A stretch of 64,000 nucleotides of DNA from CAYLNH01 sp964384625 (lineage in GTDB: Bacteria; Verrucomicrobiota; Lentisphaeria; JABSQK01): NCBI GenBank assembly GCA_964384625.1, contig CAYLNH010000002.1, positions 44,050-108,049 of the forward strand, written 5' to 3'. Of this stretch, positions 26,001 to 34,808 are shown one piece after another (the stretch's first letter is position 1; every line of letters begins with the position of its first letter). Both the position numbers and the translations under genes were made by a program. Under the pieces are notes generated by a model. The model ran no database searches, was not told where the DNA came from, and worked only from the letters and a program-made list of their open reading frames with translations.

Positions 26001-29000
26001 TTCGCGAGCCTGCCGCGTTTGACGGCGTTCGCCCTGCAGCAGCGTGTCTGCCTCGCCGGCCAGGCGATACGCTGCGTGATCTGTAGCGCCGATCACCGCC
26101 CGCCGCGCTTCCAGGGCGCCAAGCATTTCCTGCAGTTCCGTCAACCGGCGTCGTGCTTCGGCGTGCTGCTTCTTGCGGCCGGCCTGCTGGCTTGCGGTCT
26201 TGGCGTGATCCCGGGCGGTCCGGACATGGTCTAAGGTTTCCCGGACGAAGGCGGCGCGCTGGGCGTCGTACGCCCGAGCCAGGGCGATTTCGGCGGCGGG
26301 CGTCAGCCGCGGCCGCGGCTGGCGGAACGCCCGGGGCAGTTGCGGCAGGGCGTCGCCGGCGTCCAGTTGGCGTTCCGCGGCTTTGGCGAAATCATGTTGG
26401 GCCGAGCCGCGTGCTTGAATCGCCGCACCGGTGTAATCGCCGCGCAGGGCGAGCTGCGAGGGGCCGTAACGATCGGTGTTGCCGGCTTCAACCCTGCTGC
26501 GTAGAATCCCCCGGCGGGCGTTCCAGTCGATGTCCGCCAGTTGCTGCGGTGTCAGCGACTGCGGCGGCCGTTGGAGGCAGTCGGCGAGAACGCGCAGCTG
26601 ATTGGCCAGCGCCGTCGGCACGCCTTCGGCCGCGATCCGCAGGTGCGCTTCTGCAATATCGGGGTCGTCCCCTTGGAGAGCACGCCGGGCCTGCCCGAGT
26701 TCGTACTGCGTCAAGGCATCGCCGGCAGTCACGAAGGCGGCAACGTCATTGAGCACTTTTCGGGTGTCCGGATTCAATTGGCGGATTGCCTGCTCCCGGG
26801 TTTCGGCCGCCGCCTGCACCGGACCGGCCAGGTCGCGCATGGCCGTATCTTCCGTGTCGCCGATCAGCGCCAAGGCGTCCTGCAGCTCCACCGTCGCCCG
26901 GGTGAAATTCTGGACCCGCAGCTCGCGGTCGAAGTCGCGCAGGGCATGGACCACCGCGGCAGGCAGCTGGTCCTGCAGCTGGGCCGACGAATTCAGGACT
27001 TCCCGGAGCTGCGGCGGGAGCTCTTCCTTCTGTTGGACGCGGGCCCGTTCGAAGCCCGTGGCGGCGGCTTCCGCGACGGACTGCAGGCGGCCCTCCAATT
27101 TGCGGGACAGCCGCAACATACTGCGGGATGCGCCACGATAGTCACCCGCTGCGGCTTTGATCAGGGCGTCGCGATTGCGCAGGATGACGGCGCCGGCCGC
27201 GGCGTCGAAGGCGGGTTGAATGAACGGTACCGGCGGCCGCACCAGCGGCATCGGCCGCAAGGCGTCGACCAGTGCTTCGACAACGCCGGCCGCGTCACGG
27301 GAACGGCCGGCGGCGACGTCGGCCTTCGCCCGCTCGAGCTGCTTGGCGGCAGCGTCGGCAGCGGGCCGCAAGTCGGCGGCGACTGCGGCGGTCAGAGCGG
27401 TCAGGCCGGCAACGCTGCGGCGGCGTGCGGCTTGCGTCTGCCGGCGGCGGGCGACACCGGCTTTGTCGTTGGCGATTCTGTCGGCCAGACGTTTCAGCTG
27501 CGTTCCGGTCTCTTCCTCGGCCGCCGGCAGTCCGACGGCGAATTGACGGATAAGCTCGGCCTGCTGCGTCGGCGGTTTGTCCTGGATGTTGTTCTGCACC
27601 GCGTCAAGACCGACAACACCGGCGGCGACGTCGGCGAGCCGGCGGCGCAACTGCTCGGCCTGCGCCTGGAGCCGGTCCTCTGCCGCCGCCGATTCGCGAA
27701 GCCGGCGGACGACGCTGCGGCAGTGGTCCTGCAGGGCTTGCTGCTGCTGCAGTCGACGTTGGACAACGCCGAGTCTGGCGGCGTCGGTCGCGAGGGCGGC
27801 GTCGGCGAACTTTATGGTGCCGGTCGCGGCTTCCGCGTCGAACTTGCCCGGCGACAACTGCTGTGTCAGTCGGCCGCGGACCAGGTGATGCGCCGAGAAC
27901 TCGGTGGCCGCCATAAGATGGCGGGCGGCCTCGATGTGGTCGATCTGCGGCTTCAGCTCGGCCAGTTTCGCACGGGCCTGCTTCTGGTCCTTCCGGGCGG
28001 CTGCCGCGGCGACTTGTTTCAAGAGTTCCCGGGCCGCGGCAATGCGCTGCGCCGTATCCTGCAGGAACTCCTCCGGCTGCCGGCGGGCCCGATTGCGGAG
28101 CTGATCCGCGGCCGCTGCGGGCAACGGGCGCCGCGGGGTGACGAACGCGGCCGGCGGCTCGTAGGCGGACAGGTCGAGGTCTTGTCGCGCCGCCGCCCGG
28201 CGGAAGTCGGCTTCGGCGTCGTCAGCCACAGCCAGGTCCACGGCTTCGCGGTAGTTGCCGCTGAGCGCCGCCGCGATGCTGCCGGGGACCGGACGATACG
28301 GGCGGGCCCGCATACGAGCGAGTTCAATCTGGATGCCGTGCCGGGCGTTCCAATCGAGCCCGAGCAGCTCGCGGTGCGTCAGCGGCCCGCGGTCGCGGGT
28401 GTCGGCGGGGGGTGCTTGCGGCAAGGCAATCGGCAATACCGGAATCGGCAGTTCCGCGACGTTGCGTTCCAGGGCGCGGAAGTTGCGGCGCGCGGCATCG
28501 TAGTCGTTCAGTTGGAGGTTCTCCTTCAGGTGCTGCGTCAACTGCCGACTATTCTCGGCCAGCGGCAATTGCGCCAGGCGGTCGAGGTTGCGGGCAACGA
28601 CCGTCGCCTGCCGGGAGACGCGCCCGGAGGCGGCTTTCGCCGTCGCCTGCAGTTCCCTGGCTCGCGCGTAATCAGTCTGCAGGCGAGACAGATCCGACGC
28701 CATCTGCGTAAAAGCCTGCTGTTGTTCGGGACTCTTCCGGAGTTTCGCCGCCAGCGCCCGCAGCGCCTGCGCCTGCTTCGCGGGCGGCATCCTGTCGAAC
28801 TGCTCCTGATTGCGGTTGATCATCTTGGCCACCTCCCGCGTCACCATCGACAGTGGGATGGTGTCGAGCAGTTTGCGGGCAACATCCTGTTGCGCCGCGA
28901 TTTTCTCGCGCAGCTGCAGCGCGTGCGTGAACGCGATCTCGGCCAGCGCCAAATCATGTTTCATGCTGTCCATCGCGCCCTGAACCGCCTGCCGGCGGTC

Positions 29001-32000
29001 CACGTCGGCGGCTGTCGGCGCCGGTTCGCGAACGGCCAGGTCCGCCGTGGTCGACGCGGCTTCCACGGCGTAGTCCGCCAGCGCCTCGCTCAACTGCTTC
29101 AGGCCGGCGATCGCCCCGTCCGCCTCTGCCGCTGCCGACTGATCGCGGCGCAGTTTGTCGGCGGCTTGCGTGAGGCCCGGAACGACTGCGGCGTTGACGA
29201 TCTCCGAAGCCGGCCGCAAACGCTGCTGCAGCAACAGGCGAAAGCCCTCGAGCCGACCCAGGTCGCGTTGGAGCTGTTCCAAGCCGGCAAGCAGACTGTC
29301 TGCCGCCTCCCGACGCGCCTCCGGCCCCGGGTCACCGGTTGTCGCACGTGCCCTGCGGACCGCCGCCAGCAGAGCTGCCGTCCGGTTGCGCGTCACGGTG
29401 ATCTGGTGCTGGGCCAGCCGGGCCAGCCGGCGCCGGCCGGCCGGGCTGATTGCGTCCGCAACGCCCTGGCCGATGCGATCGACGCCGCTTGCGATGTCTT
29501 CGGCATTCGCGTTTTTGCGGCCGGCGTCTTGAGCCAGTCGCCGGATCCGCCGGTGATTGAGCCGGACCAGTTCCAGTGTGTCCAGGTCCGCCCGCAGCTC
29601 CGCGCCGATCAGCTCGTTTGCCGCTCGGGCAACCTGTTCCTTGCGCGTCTGTTCCTCTTGCAGCGACAGTTCGCCGCGCTCGCTCGCTTCAATCGCTTCG
29701 TACATTTCCAGCAGTTGCCGCAATTCGCTGGCCGCGCGCTCCAACTGCCGGCGCGCGAAGCTGCGTTGTTCTCGGCGCCAGTCCAGACCGAGTTCGGGGG
29801 CTTCGGGATTGCCGGCGCGGCCGCGTTCGATGTCTTCTTCGACGGCGTCCAGAATCTCGACGGCAACCTGGACCTCGCTCTGCTGCATCTCCCGCAAGCC
29901 GGCTGCAATCACCAAACGCGCGCGCGAGCCGGCGATGTCGCCGGAGTCCTGGGCGATCTCGGCCAGGGCCCGCTGCAGCAACTGGCGGGACACCCGGTCC
30001 AGCCGCAGTTTGATGCTTTCCAGCCGGCGTTGGTCGCGGCTGTTCAGGTCTTCGGCGGCTTCGGCCATCTCTTCGAGGACCAGAACCGTGTCCTGCAAAA
30101 GGCGGCTGTTGGACTCGACGTAACGGGTGAGGGCCTTGCGGGACAGCTCCCTCGCGGCGGCTGCCGCCTGCCGCTGCTGCTGCAGCCGCCGCCGGGCCGC
30201 CGCTGCCGCATCACCGGCCCGCTCGAAAAACGACAACGCTTGCGAATGCTTCGACTGCCGGGTGAAATTGGTGAAGCTCGTCAGGTGCCCGCGACAGGCG
30301 AGAATCTGATGTACCACGGCGCCCAGCGGCCGGCTCCGTTCCAGTGTCGACCGGCCAATCGGGAAGTCCAGCACCAACTGTGCGTGCCACTGTTGCTCGC
30401 CGGCGACCGACTGCAGCAGTTTGCGGATGTCCTGTTTGCCTTGCCGCGAGGCAATCAGCCGGCGTACCTGGTCCTCCGTGCGGGCGAGTTGCTCGGCAAA
30501 CTGCACGAGCCACGCCTGCAGGCGCAACAGGTCGTGGTGCCGCGCCAGAGTGTCGAGGTGGTCAAGGACCTCCTGCACGTGCTTGACCGACTTCAGCTCG
30601 ATGCCCGTGGCCAGGACCCGCGCCACCAGTTGGTCGTCGGCAAATTGATCGGCCAGCCGGGCCGGCCGGGCATGGTAGTCCACCATCACCCGGTTGACCG
30701 TCCGCCAGTCCGTCTCGGAGTCGTACAACTCGATGTTGCGCGCCGTCCGACTGAAGTCTCGCCGGAAGTCCGGGAGTTCCTTCTGAAGCGTCTTCAGCAG
30801 TCTCTCGGTGTGCCGGTGGTCGTCGGCCAGCCGGCGGGCGTCGGCGTGGAGTGCGCTGAAAGCCGCGCGGAATTTCTGCAGCTTGCGGTCTTTCCGGGGA
30901 TCGATCCGCGCCATCGCCGCTGCCGCCTTTGCATCGAACCCGCGGGCCAGTCGAATCGCCTTGTCCCGGATCTGCCGGACCAGGGTCGGGCGCGATTTGC
31001 TCTTCCGCGAATCCAGTTTCGCGACCTCGTCCAGTGTGCGCCGGACGTTGTTCCCCACTGCATCGATGATCACCGCCTGGCTGCGCCGCTCAATGTCCTG
31101 CAGCACGCGCGCCGCCGACGCTAACTCACGCCGGAGTGCCGGCAAAACCTGGGTCGCGGTGTTGACGTCTGCCAGTTTCGGCAGGCGGAACACCCGGTTG
31201 TGCCGCAGCCGCAGGCGAATAAGTTCAGCCGCGGCGTGGCTGCCGGGGAAGAAGCCCGTATCGCGCAGTCGTCCGCAGTTGTGCTGGATGGCCAGCAACT
31301 GTTGATCCAGCCGGTCGACGCCGTGCACCAGCATGTTGTAACTGTGATCGAGATCTTCCGCGCCCGCCACGTTCAGGCTCTGCCCCGACTGGACGGCAGT
31401 GATCGATTTCTCGATCTCATTCAGCATCAATTGGCCGTCGGCAAGCTGACTGCGCACCAGTTGCACGCGCGTGACAAACTCGTTCGCCCCCTGCAGGCCG
31501 CGGCCGGCGATGATCGTGATCCGTTTTTTGACGGATTCGCCCGCTTGCCCAGCGCCGTCCCACGCCCGTACGTGAAGGTCCACTTCATCGCCCAGATTCA
31601 GCTCCAGTCGAGTCAGGTCAAGCTGGTAACGGCGGTCGCTGTCGCTCAGTTGCAGCGACTGCGTGCCCCGGCCGTTGACGCGATACCGCAGTTCCTGGCG
31701 GACCACGCCGTAATCGTCGTTGGCAAACCATTCGAGGTCGACGGTGTCGTCGTTGTTCAGGTAGAGATCGTGTGCCGGCTCGCGCAGGAGGAGCTTCGGG
31801 ACCTCGTCGGTAACGACGGTGATCTCGTACTCGAAACTGCCCGGATTGCCCAGCCCCTCGCGGTCGCGCAGGAAGACCCGGAAACTGCCTGATCGGATCA
31901 CCTCAAACGAACAGGTCGCTTCAAGCTGGTCGGCGCCCAGGACCATCGGCAGGGTTGAACGGCCGACAATGAGTTCCGCCGCGCTCAACGGCTTGCTGGC

Positions 32001-32978
32001 GTGGAGGCGCAGGTCGACCTGAGTGTTGGCCAACGCCTTTAACGCTGCTGTCGTTGTCCGCGTCGTCGACGGCTTGATCCCCGTGTACGCCGGCGGCCGC
32101 GTTGTGATTTCGAAATACTCCACCTTCGGCCGTTTCACGACCGTCATGTTCCGGACCGCCGTCGAGACCTTGCCGGACTTCGCCCAGAACTCGAAGTCGT
32201 TGTAGACGTTTGTCAGTTGGTAGACGAACGTCTTGCCGTCCGCAGCGCGGCTCATGTCGAGGCGCTGGAGCTGGCGCTCCGAGTCCCGCAAATACAGACT
32301 GACCTTGTTCACGTCCGCCTCCGTCGGCGCAACGATGAACTCGACCGTCTCGCCTTCGATCACCTCGATGCGCGACGGCGACCGCAGCACGAGGCGGAAC
32401 GGGCCGATGCCGGCGTCACGATAGGAGGGCAGGGCAACGCGGGAGATCAACTGCGGTAACTGGAAGGCCGGCACAAACAGCGCCCCAATGAAAAACACGG
32501 CCAGCAGCAGCGGCACCCGAAACGTGCGCCAGGTCAGCGGGAAGGCCTGCTGCGGCGCAATCATACTCAGGTCCTCGTTCGCTTCCTCCAAGAGCCACGC
32601 CACCATCTCTAACGAGACATGATGGTGGCTGATGTTCTGGAGTTCCACCGACGAGATCAGCTTCTCATTCAACCCGGGGCAGGTCTGCTCCACCAGCCAG
32701 GCCACTTCCTCGCTGGTCATTGGCTTCAGCACCGGCCGCACCCAGCACCAATAGCCGTACGCCCCGATCGCCAGATACACCATGCAACTCAACAGCCAGC
32801 GGCCCGCCAGCGGCAATTCGACGAAGTAGTCCAGCACGCACGCCCCCGTGACCGCGATCAACGCGACCATCAACGTCCGCAGCAGACCGCGCACAAACAG
32901 CACCCGCTTCCACCGGATCTGCATCAGGTGGAGCTGGTCCGCCAATTCCAGAATGGGGTCGTATTCGATGTCAGACAT
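23013..32978 (-). CDS. Giant membrane-anchored modular coiled-coil protein (about 3320 aa)
   Basis: The N-terminal 200 residues hold a cytoplasmic start and about three membrane helices (MVALIAVTGACVLDYFV, LLSCMVYLAIGAYGYWCW, VPLLLAVFFIGALFVPAF). A region with Ig-like beta strands follows to about residue 530, resembling the DUF4175-type proteins of planctomycetes. The remaining ~2800 residues are Ala/Arg/Gln/Glu-rich helix with coiled-coil character. Three long modules repeat at roughly residues 1530, 2140 and 2690, each opening with a variant of LT-x-x-x-L-x-x-(I/L)DWNAR or TDWARYG. Each module contains (S)GDYxxAA units such as LRGDYTGAA and ARRGDYAAAA. ATG at 32978 (MSDIEYDPILEL) is preferred, as AAGG lies upstream; a TTG lies at 33008. 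It overlaps the toroid gene. Function is unknown; a periplasm-spanning scaffold is possible. Confidence 0.8.
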   Translation of the reverse strand: MSDIEYDPILELADQLHLMQIRWKRVLFVRGLLRTLMVALIAVTGACVLDYFVELPLAGRWLLSCMVYLAIGAYGYWCWVRPVLKPMTSEEVAWLVEQTCPGLNEKLISSVELQNISHHHVSLEMVAWLLEEANEDLSMIAPQQAFPLTWRTFRVPLLLAVFFIGALFVPAFQLPQLISRVALPSYRDAGIGPFRLVLRSPSRIEVIEGETVEFIVAPTEADVNKVSLYLRDSERQLQRLDMSRAADGKTFVYQLTNVYNDFEFWAKSGKVSTAVRNMTVVKRPKVEYFEITTRPPAYTGIKPSTTRTTTAALKALANTQVDLRLHASKPLSAAELIVGRSTLPMVLGADQLEATCSFEVIRSGSFRVFLRDREGLGNPGSFEYEITVVTDEVPKLLLREPAHDLYLNNDDTVDLEWFANDDYGVVRQELRYRVNGRGTQSLQLSDSDRRYQLDLTRLELNLGDEVDLHVRAWDGAGQAGESVKKRITIIAGRGLQGANEFVTRVQLVRSQLADGQLMLNEIEKSITAVQSGQSLNVAGAEDLDHSYNMLVHGVDRLDQQLLAIQHNCGRLRDTGFFPGSHAAAELIRLRLRHNRVFRLPKLADVNTATQVLPALRRELASAARVLQDIERRSQAVIIDAVGNNVRRTLDEVAKLDSRKSKSRPTLVRQIRDKAIRLARGFDAKAAAAMARIDPRKDRKLQKFRAAFSALHADARRLADDHRHTERLLKTLQKELPDFRRDFSRTARNIELYDSETDWRTVNRVMVDYHARPARLADQFADDQLVARVLATGIELKSVKHVQEVLDHLDTLARHHDLLRLQAWLVQFAEQLARTEDQVRRLIASRQGKQDIRKLLQSVAGEQQWHAQLVLDFPIGRSTLERSRPLGAVVHQILACRGHLTSFTNFTRQSKHSQALSFFERAGDAAAAARRRLQQQRQAAAAARELSRKALTRYVESNSRLLQDTVLVLEEMAEAAEDLNSRDQRRLESIKLRLDRVSRQLLQRALAEIAQDSGDIAGSRARLVIAAGLREMQQSEVQVAVEILDAVEEDIERGRAGNPEAPELGLDWRREQRSFARRQLERAASELRQLLEMYEAIEASERGELSLQEEQTRKEQVARAANELIGAELRADLDTLELVRLNHRRIRRLAQDAGRKNANAEDIASGVDRIGQGVADAISPAGRRRLARLAQHQITVTRNRTAALLAAVRRARATTGDPGPEARREAADSLLAGLEQLQRDLGRLEGFRLLLQQRLRPASEIVNAAVVPGLTQAADKLRRDQSAAAEADGAIAGLKQLSEALADYAVEAASTTADLAVREPAPTAADVDRRQAVQGAMDSMKHDLALAEIAFTHALQLREKIAAQQDVARKLLDTIPLSMVTREVAKMINRNQEQFDRMPPAKQAQALRALAAKLRKSPEQQQAFTQMASDLSRLQTDYARARELQATAKAASGRVSRQATVVARNLDRLAQLPLAENSRQLTQHLKENLQLNDYDAARRNFRALERNVAELPIPVLPIALPQAPPADTRDRGPLTHRELLGLDWNARHGIQIELARMRARPYRPVPGSIAAALSGNYREAVDLAVADDAEADFRRAAARQDLDLSAYEPPAAFVTPRRPLPAAAADQLRNRARRQPEEFLQDTAQRIAAARELLKQVAAAAARKDQKQARAKLAELKPQIDHIEAARHLMAATEFSAHHLVRGRLTQQLSPGKFDAEAATGTIKFADAALATDAARLGVVQRRLQQQQALQDHCRSVVRRLRESAAAEDRLQAQAEQLRRRLADVAAGVVGLDAVQNNIQDKPPTQQAELIRQFAVGLPAAEEETGTQLKRLADRIANDKAGVARRRQTQAARRRSVAGLTALTAAVAADLRPAADAAAKQLERAKADVAAGRSRDAAGVVEALVDALRPMPLVRPPVPFIQPAFDAAAGAVILRNRDALIKAAAGDYRGASRSMLRLSRKLEGRLQSVAEAAATGFERARVQQKEELPPQLREVLNSSAQLQDQLPAAVVHALRDFDRELRVQNFTRATVELQDALALIGDTEDTAMRDLAGPVQAAAETREQAIRQLNPDTRKVLNDVAAFVTAGDALTQYELGQARRALQGDDPDIAEAHLRIAAEGVPTALANQLRVLADCLQRPPQSLTPQQLADIDWNARRGILRSRVEAGNTDRYGPSQLALRGDYTGAAIQARGSAQHDFAKAAERQLDAGDALPQLPRAFRQPRPRLTPAAEIALARAYDAQRAAFVRETLDHVRTARDHAKTASQQAGRKKQHAEARRRLTELQEMLGALEARRAVIGATDHAAYRLAGEADTLLQGERRQTRQARERLEQLQRILAHYELELKLAEQTAGTADRLEAAVVNVEQAMQQLAAQLDQRRAAGTATAPKQLDAAIGRQQKLAAQALAELAKFIRQTQSPLFDRIATAADRLRQDVAKPVAPHRLQQQLRRLTQSARRIWAPAPTLVPMNEEAYDASATAVLLNNVDALNRARRGDYAAAAASMTRLVQTLSPGPARDLAAAAADKYTEAATARLERLPAGLASRLRRAAEKRERLPTTAALAMDRAAQAAAGRDYIRAAAATALAIRHCGGKELTFLQHFGKDIDSAWAAAGRRRSEQPPEIREAADDLDRLQQAVAAASAEVADTIVLELQLARRFLARHDYRLAARQLRQAAEAMTTDRQLAARALAAHLLLTDWARYGRMNDTAREAVRLLQKDVPEARRRARAGDYSAAARAARQAGEERAAAVFQDAAETAREVLGDDARRAADLLADAAQAAAKDLRRKLEQARRQAAANRPERALTIVRQTGRDLDDQVQLAARLEAARREQDERRLPLRRAAQQAAAGEFAGAAALIADLAAAGAIVTDLQQAETMVDDGIREALEAAAAESDVGRRKTLQLAARQAMANDLEEAIKQATAAGQTGTAIATRFADARDTGRRAADHLKELADAAVPDNMQTRRASEIIAERQAYLGQTKTALTARERRLQAEKETLTAALTQIRDGRFETAADNVAATEFGQAAAARLELAAQQLKAAGQAAADAVFQGNAEQQKALQEAANADTPAKGKAAATQAGDLGKPAARLFAAAGDDAGEGERILQDAIKELDEALAQVRTSVTDVDKQAAAYSSMAEQVNQGAFAVAAAAAKQLTGGMYDARRAQELLAEEVLRQQAQADISRGNLRPDPTINIPPEQRRLDTKLVRVLADLTNAGELLTDEKPAAQAAQFEQAAAELSIAARLLARQAAKQAARRLDADDAGEINPRALELMADIPAGDLSGAWFEPDLELEGSSGQSSRNLYSPYYRKANRRYLEWISRESRKWQDR

Positions 32979-33075
32979 GACCGGGCAGCCTTGGTCGTGA
33001 TTGTCCAAACCTATACGATAGTCTCAAACGACCGAAATTGCACGGTACCTGCCCGACCGACGTAGGCCCCCGTCC

Positions 33076-33140
33076 GCTGCCCTCTGCATTCTGCGTCGAG
33101 ATCCCGCACCCTATGGTGCGGAGTTTCAGGATCGGTCACC
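33076..33140 (+). repeat. Dispersed repeat A, copy 1
   Basis: This copy shares GCTGCCCTCTGCATTC, GTCGAGATCCCGCACC and GAGTTTCAGGATCGGTCACC with 60073-60138. The first half also matches the reverse complement of 61137-61174. All three copies are intergenic. Confidence 0.85.
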
Positions 33141-33166
33141 GACACCAGGCAGCCGCCTCGAGTTCG

Positions 33167-33216
33167 CATTGTCCCGCCGGTCGGGCCGGCATGCCGGCCC
33201 GACCGGCGGGACAATG
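33167..33216. repeat. Perfect 50-bp palindrome
   Basis: The 25-base left arm (CATTGTCCCGCCGGTCGGGC then CGGCA) is exactly matched by its reverse complement with no loop. The centre is GGCATGCC. No T-tract follows on either strand, so a standard terminator is not indicated. Confidence 0.95.
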
Positions 33217-33445
33217 GGGGAGGTGTGGTACGGACTCCATGCCGGTGAGAGATCCGCAAGTACCGCAGGTCTCCAACCTCTTGAGAGTCGGGATTGGAGG
33301 CAAAGAAAGGCAGTAAACGAGGGCATGCCGCCCGACCGAACAGGCAGTATAGCTGCCGGTTGCTGCAGCCGCGACAACCTGGATATACGTGGGCATCGGG
33401 CGCCGGCGGTTACTGTTTCGCGTCAAGTATTCACCCCCACCCAGA

Positions 33446-33568
33446 CCAGGTGGTTTGCCGGCCCGGTGAAGACGCTCAGTCAAGCCAGCCGGCTTCCCGA
33501 ACCCGAAAAAGAGGGAATGGGATTTGGGATCGGGTCTTTCTTGATGAACTCACTGACCGGGTTGCCAG
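33446..33568 (+). repeat. Dispersed repeat C, copy 1
   Basis: It aligns with 53720-53813. Shared blocks are CCAGGTGGTTT, GAAG/CGCTCAGTCA and TGATGAACTCA followed by ACCGGG. Copy 1 has an extra segment in the middle. Confidence 0.75.
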
Positions 33569-33751
33569 TGCCCTGTGTACCCCGCATCAACAGGGTGCCC
33601 CGGGGGCTTCTCAACGAACACTGAAGCAGGAACCTGGCAGAGGGCTGTTGCCGCCATAGCCCCTGCCGCCGAGCCGACAAACAACCCCTGACCGCTTGCC
33701 TGCCTCCTGCTTCATTCTTTCCGGCATCCGCGTTGCCCGGGTTTTCCCGCG

Positions 33752-34252
33752 TTACGCGCTTGCGGCGATATTGCCGGGATCTGGGAGCAGCTGTGGCGGT
33801 TGGCCGAAGATCATGCGTACTGTTGGTACGGCGGAGACGCCGACTTCCAGCCCCATGAACTGCAGTTGGCCAACGCGCATGACGTCGTGGAGATGAGCGG
33901 CTTTGAAAAGGGCCTTCATGATTGTTGCCGCCAGCCGGTTGCGGCGGACCTTGGCGAGAATCTCCTTCTGTTCCGCCGGCGAGGCAACGTGATTGATCAT
34001 GAACCGCGGCAGAAGTTTCGGAGTCAGACCGATTTCGACATCGAACCGCACGAGCGAGAAACCGGCCTGCTCGAAATGGGGCAGGCATTTGTGAAAGTCG
34101 TCCACCGTTCTGACCAGGACCTGGTGGGCGCGGTCGGTGACGGCTTTGCGTTTTTCGGTGAGCGTCTCTTCGGACTTATGGCACAGGTCCCCCATCTTGT
34201 GTGCGGCGTCTTCCGCTTCCCGTTTGGCTGACTCCATCAGTTCCTTGAACAT
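33752..34252 (-). CDS. Conserved-looking hypothetical protein
   Basis: The family was not recognised. The 166-residue protein starts at ATG 34252 with a good ribosome-binding site (AGAGGAA). The first 60 residues are charged and helical (MFKELMESAKREAEDAAHKM ... LTEKRKAVTDRAHQVL). A compact alpha/beta-looking part follows (FSLVRFDVEIGLTPKLLPRF and VGQLQFMGLEVGVSAVPTVR). There is no signal peptide or membrane helix, so it is probably cytosolic. It lies downstream of the flotillin cluster but is separated from it by a terminator and a repeat array, so it is probably a separate unit. Confidence 0.6.
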   Translation of the reverse strand: MFKELMESAKREAEDAAHKMGDLCHKSEETLTEKRKAVTDRAHQVLVRTVDDFHKCLPHFEQAGFSLVRFDVEIGLTPKLLPRFMINHVASPAEQKEILAKVRRNRLAATIMKALFKAAHLHDVMRVGQLQFMGLEVGVSAVPTVRMIFGQPPQLLPDPGNIAASA

Positions 34253-34350
34253 GGCTCGGTTCCTCTGGTTTCACGGCGCTGCCGTGGGGGTTACGTTTTG
34301 TCCCTTTGTCCAGGAGACGTGTGGCGGCCGTCGGAATGTACAGCCTTGGA

Positions 34351-34720
34351 GCTTGGCGCGGGGATGTGCGCTTGGCGCGGGAATGCGCGCTTGGCGCGGG
34401 AATGCGCGCTGCGCGCGAGGACAGGGGCTCTGCCCCTGGGACCCCGGCNNNNNNNNNNNNNNNNNNNNNNNNNNNNNNNNNNNNNNNNNNNNNNNNNNNN
34501 NNNNNNNNNNNNNNNNNNNNNNNNNNNNNNNNNNNNNNNNNNNNNNNNGCGCGGGAATGCGCGCTGCGCGCGAGGACAGGGGCTCTGCCCCTGGGACCCC
34601 GGCAGGGAGCGGGTGCGCCCCCTGCACCCCCACATAGTGGCGCCGGTGGCGAGGATGTGCGCTGCGCGCGGGGGAATGCGCGCTTGGCGCGGGAATGCGC
34701 GCTGCGCGCGGGCAGGTATA
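34351..34720. repeat. GC-rich tandem/dispersed repeat block with assembly gap
   Basis: Units built from GGCGCGGGAATGCGCGC, TGCGCGCGAGGACAGG and GGCTCTGCCCCTGGGACCCC recur at least three times in whole or part on both sides of the N run. AGGGGC/GCCCCT makes small hairpins. The block lies between the flotillin terminator and the hypothetical gene at 33752-34252. No coding capacity is credible. Confidence 0.85.
34449..34548. other. Assembly gap (100 N)
   Basis: Exactly 100 undetermined bases lie inside the GC-rich repeat block; this is probably a collapsed repeat and the real length is unknown. Confidence 0.99.
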
Positions 34721-34751
34721 GCTCAGGCCGTGCGCTTGCGCTCGGCTGCGC

Positions 34752-34790
34752 ACAAGAAAACGGCCCGGGAGCGGTCGCTTCCGGGCCGTT
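34752..34790 (-). terminator. Rho-independent terminator of the flotillin cluster
   Basis: A 10-bp perfect stem (AACGGCCCGG with CCGGGCCGTT, 34759-34768/34781-34790) can extend inward. On the minus strand it is followed by TTTTCTTG. It sits 19 bp after the flotillin stop codon. Confidence 0.8.
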
Positions 34791-34808
34791 GCGTGACTTT
34801 GCCTTGTC

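Larger units (their letters stand above)
33008..33751. repeat. Repeat-rich intergenic region
   Basis: This is the gap between the giant gene and the hypothetical gene at 33752. It contains repeat A copy 1 (33076-33140), a perfect 50-bp palindrome (33167-33216) and repeat C copy 1 (33446-33568). No coding gene is supported. A weak promoter-like pair for the giant gene (TATCGT at 33016-33021) was seen but has a poor -35. Confidence 0.7.

Noticed and set aside
26541..31124. A 1527-codon open frame on the plus strand
   Set aside because: It is antisense to the giant protein, which has a signal anchor, ordered modules and coupling to the next gene. The plus frame has no domain and is a GC-driven shadow.
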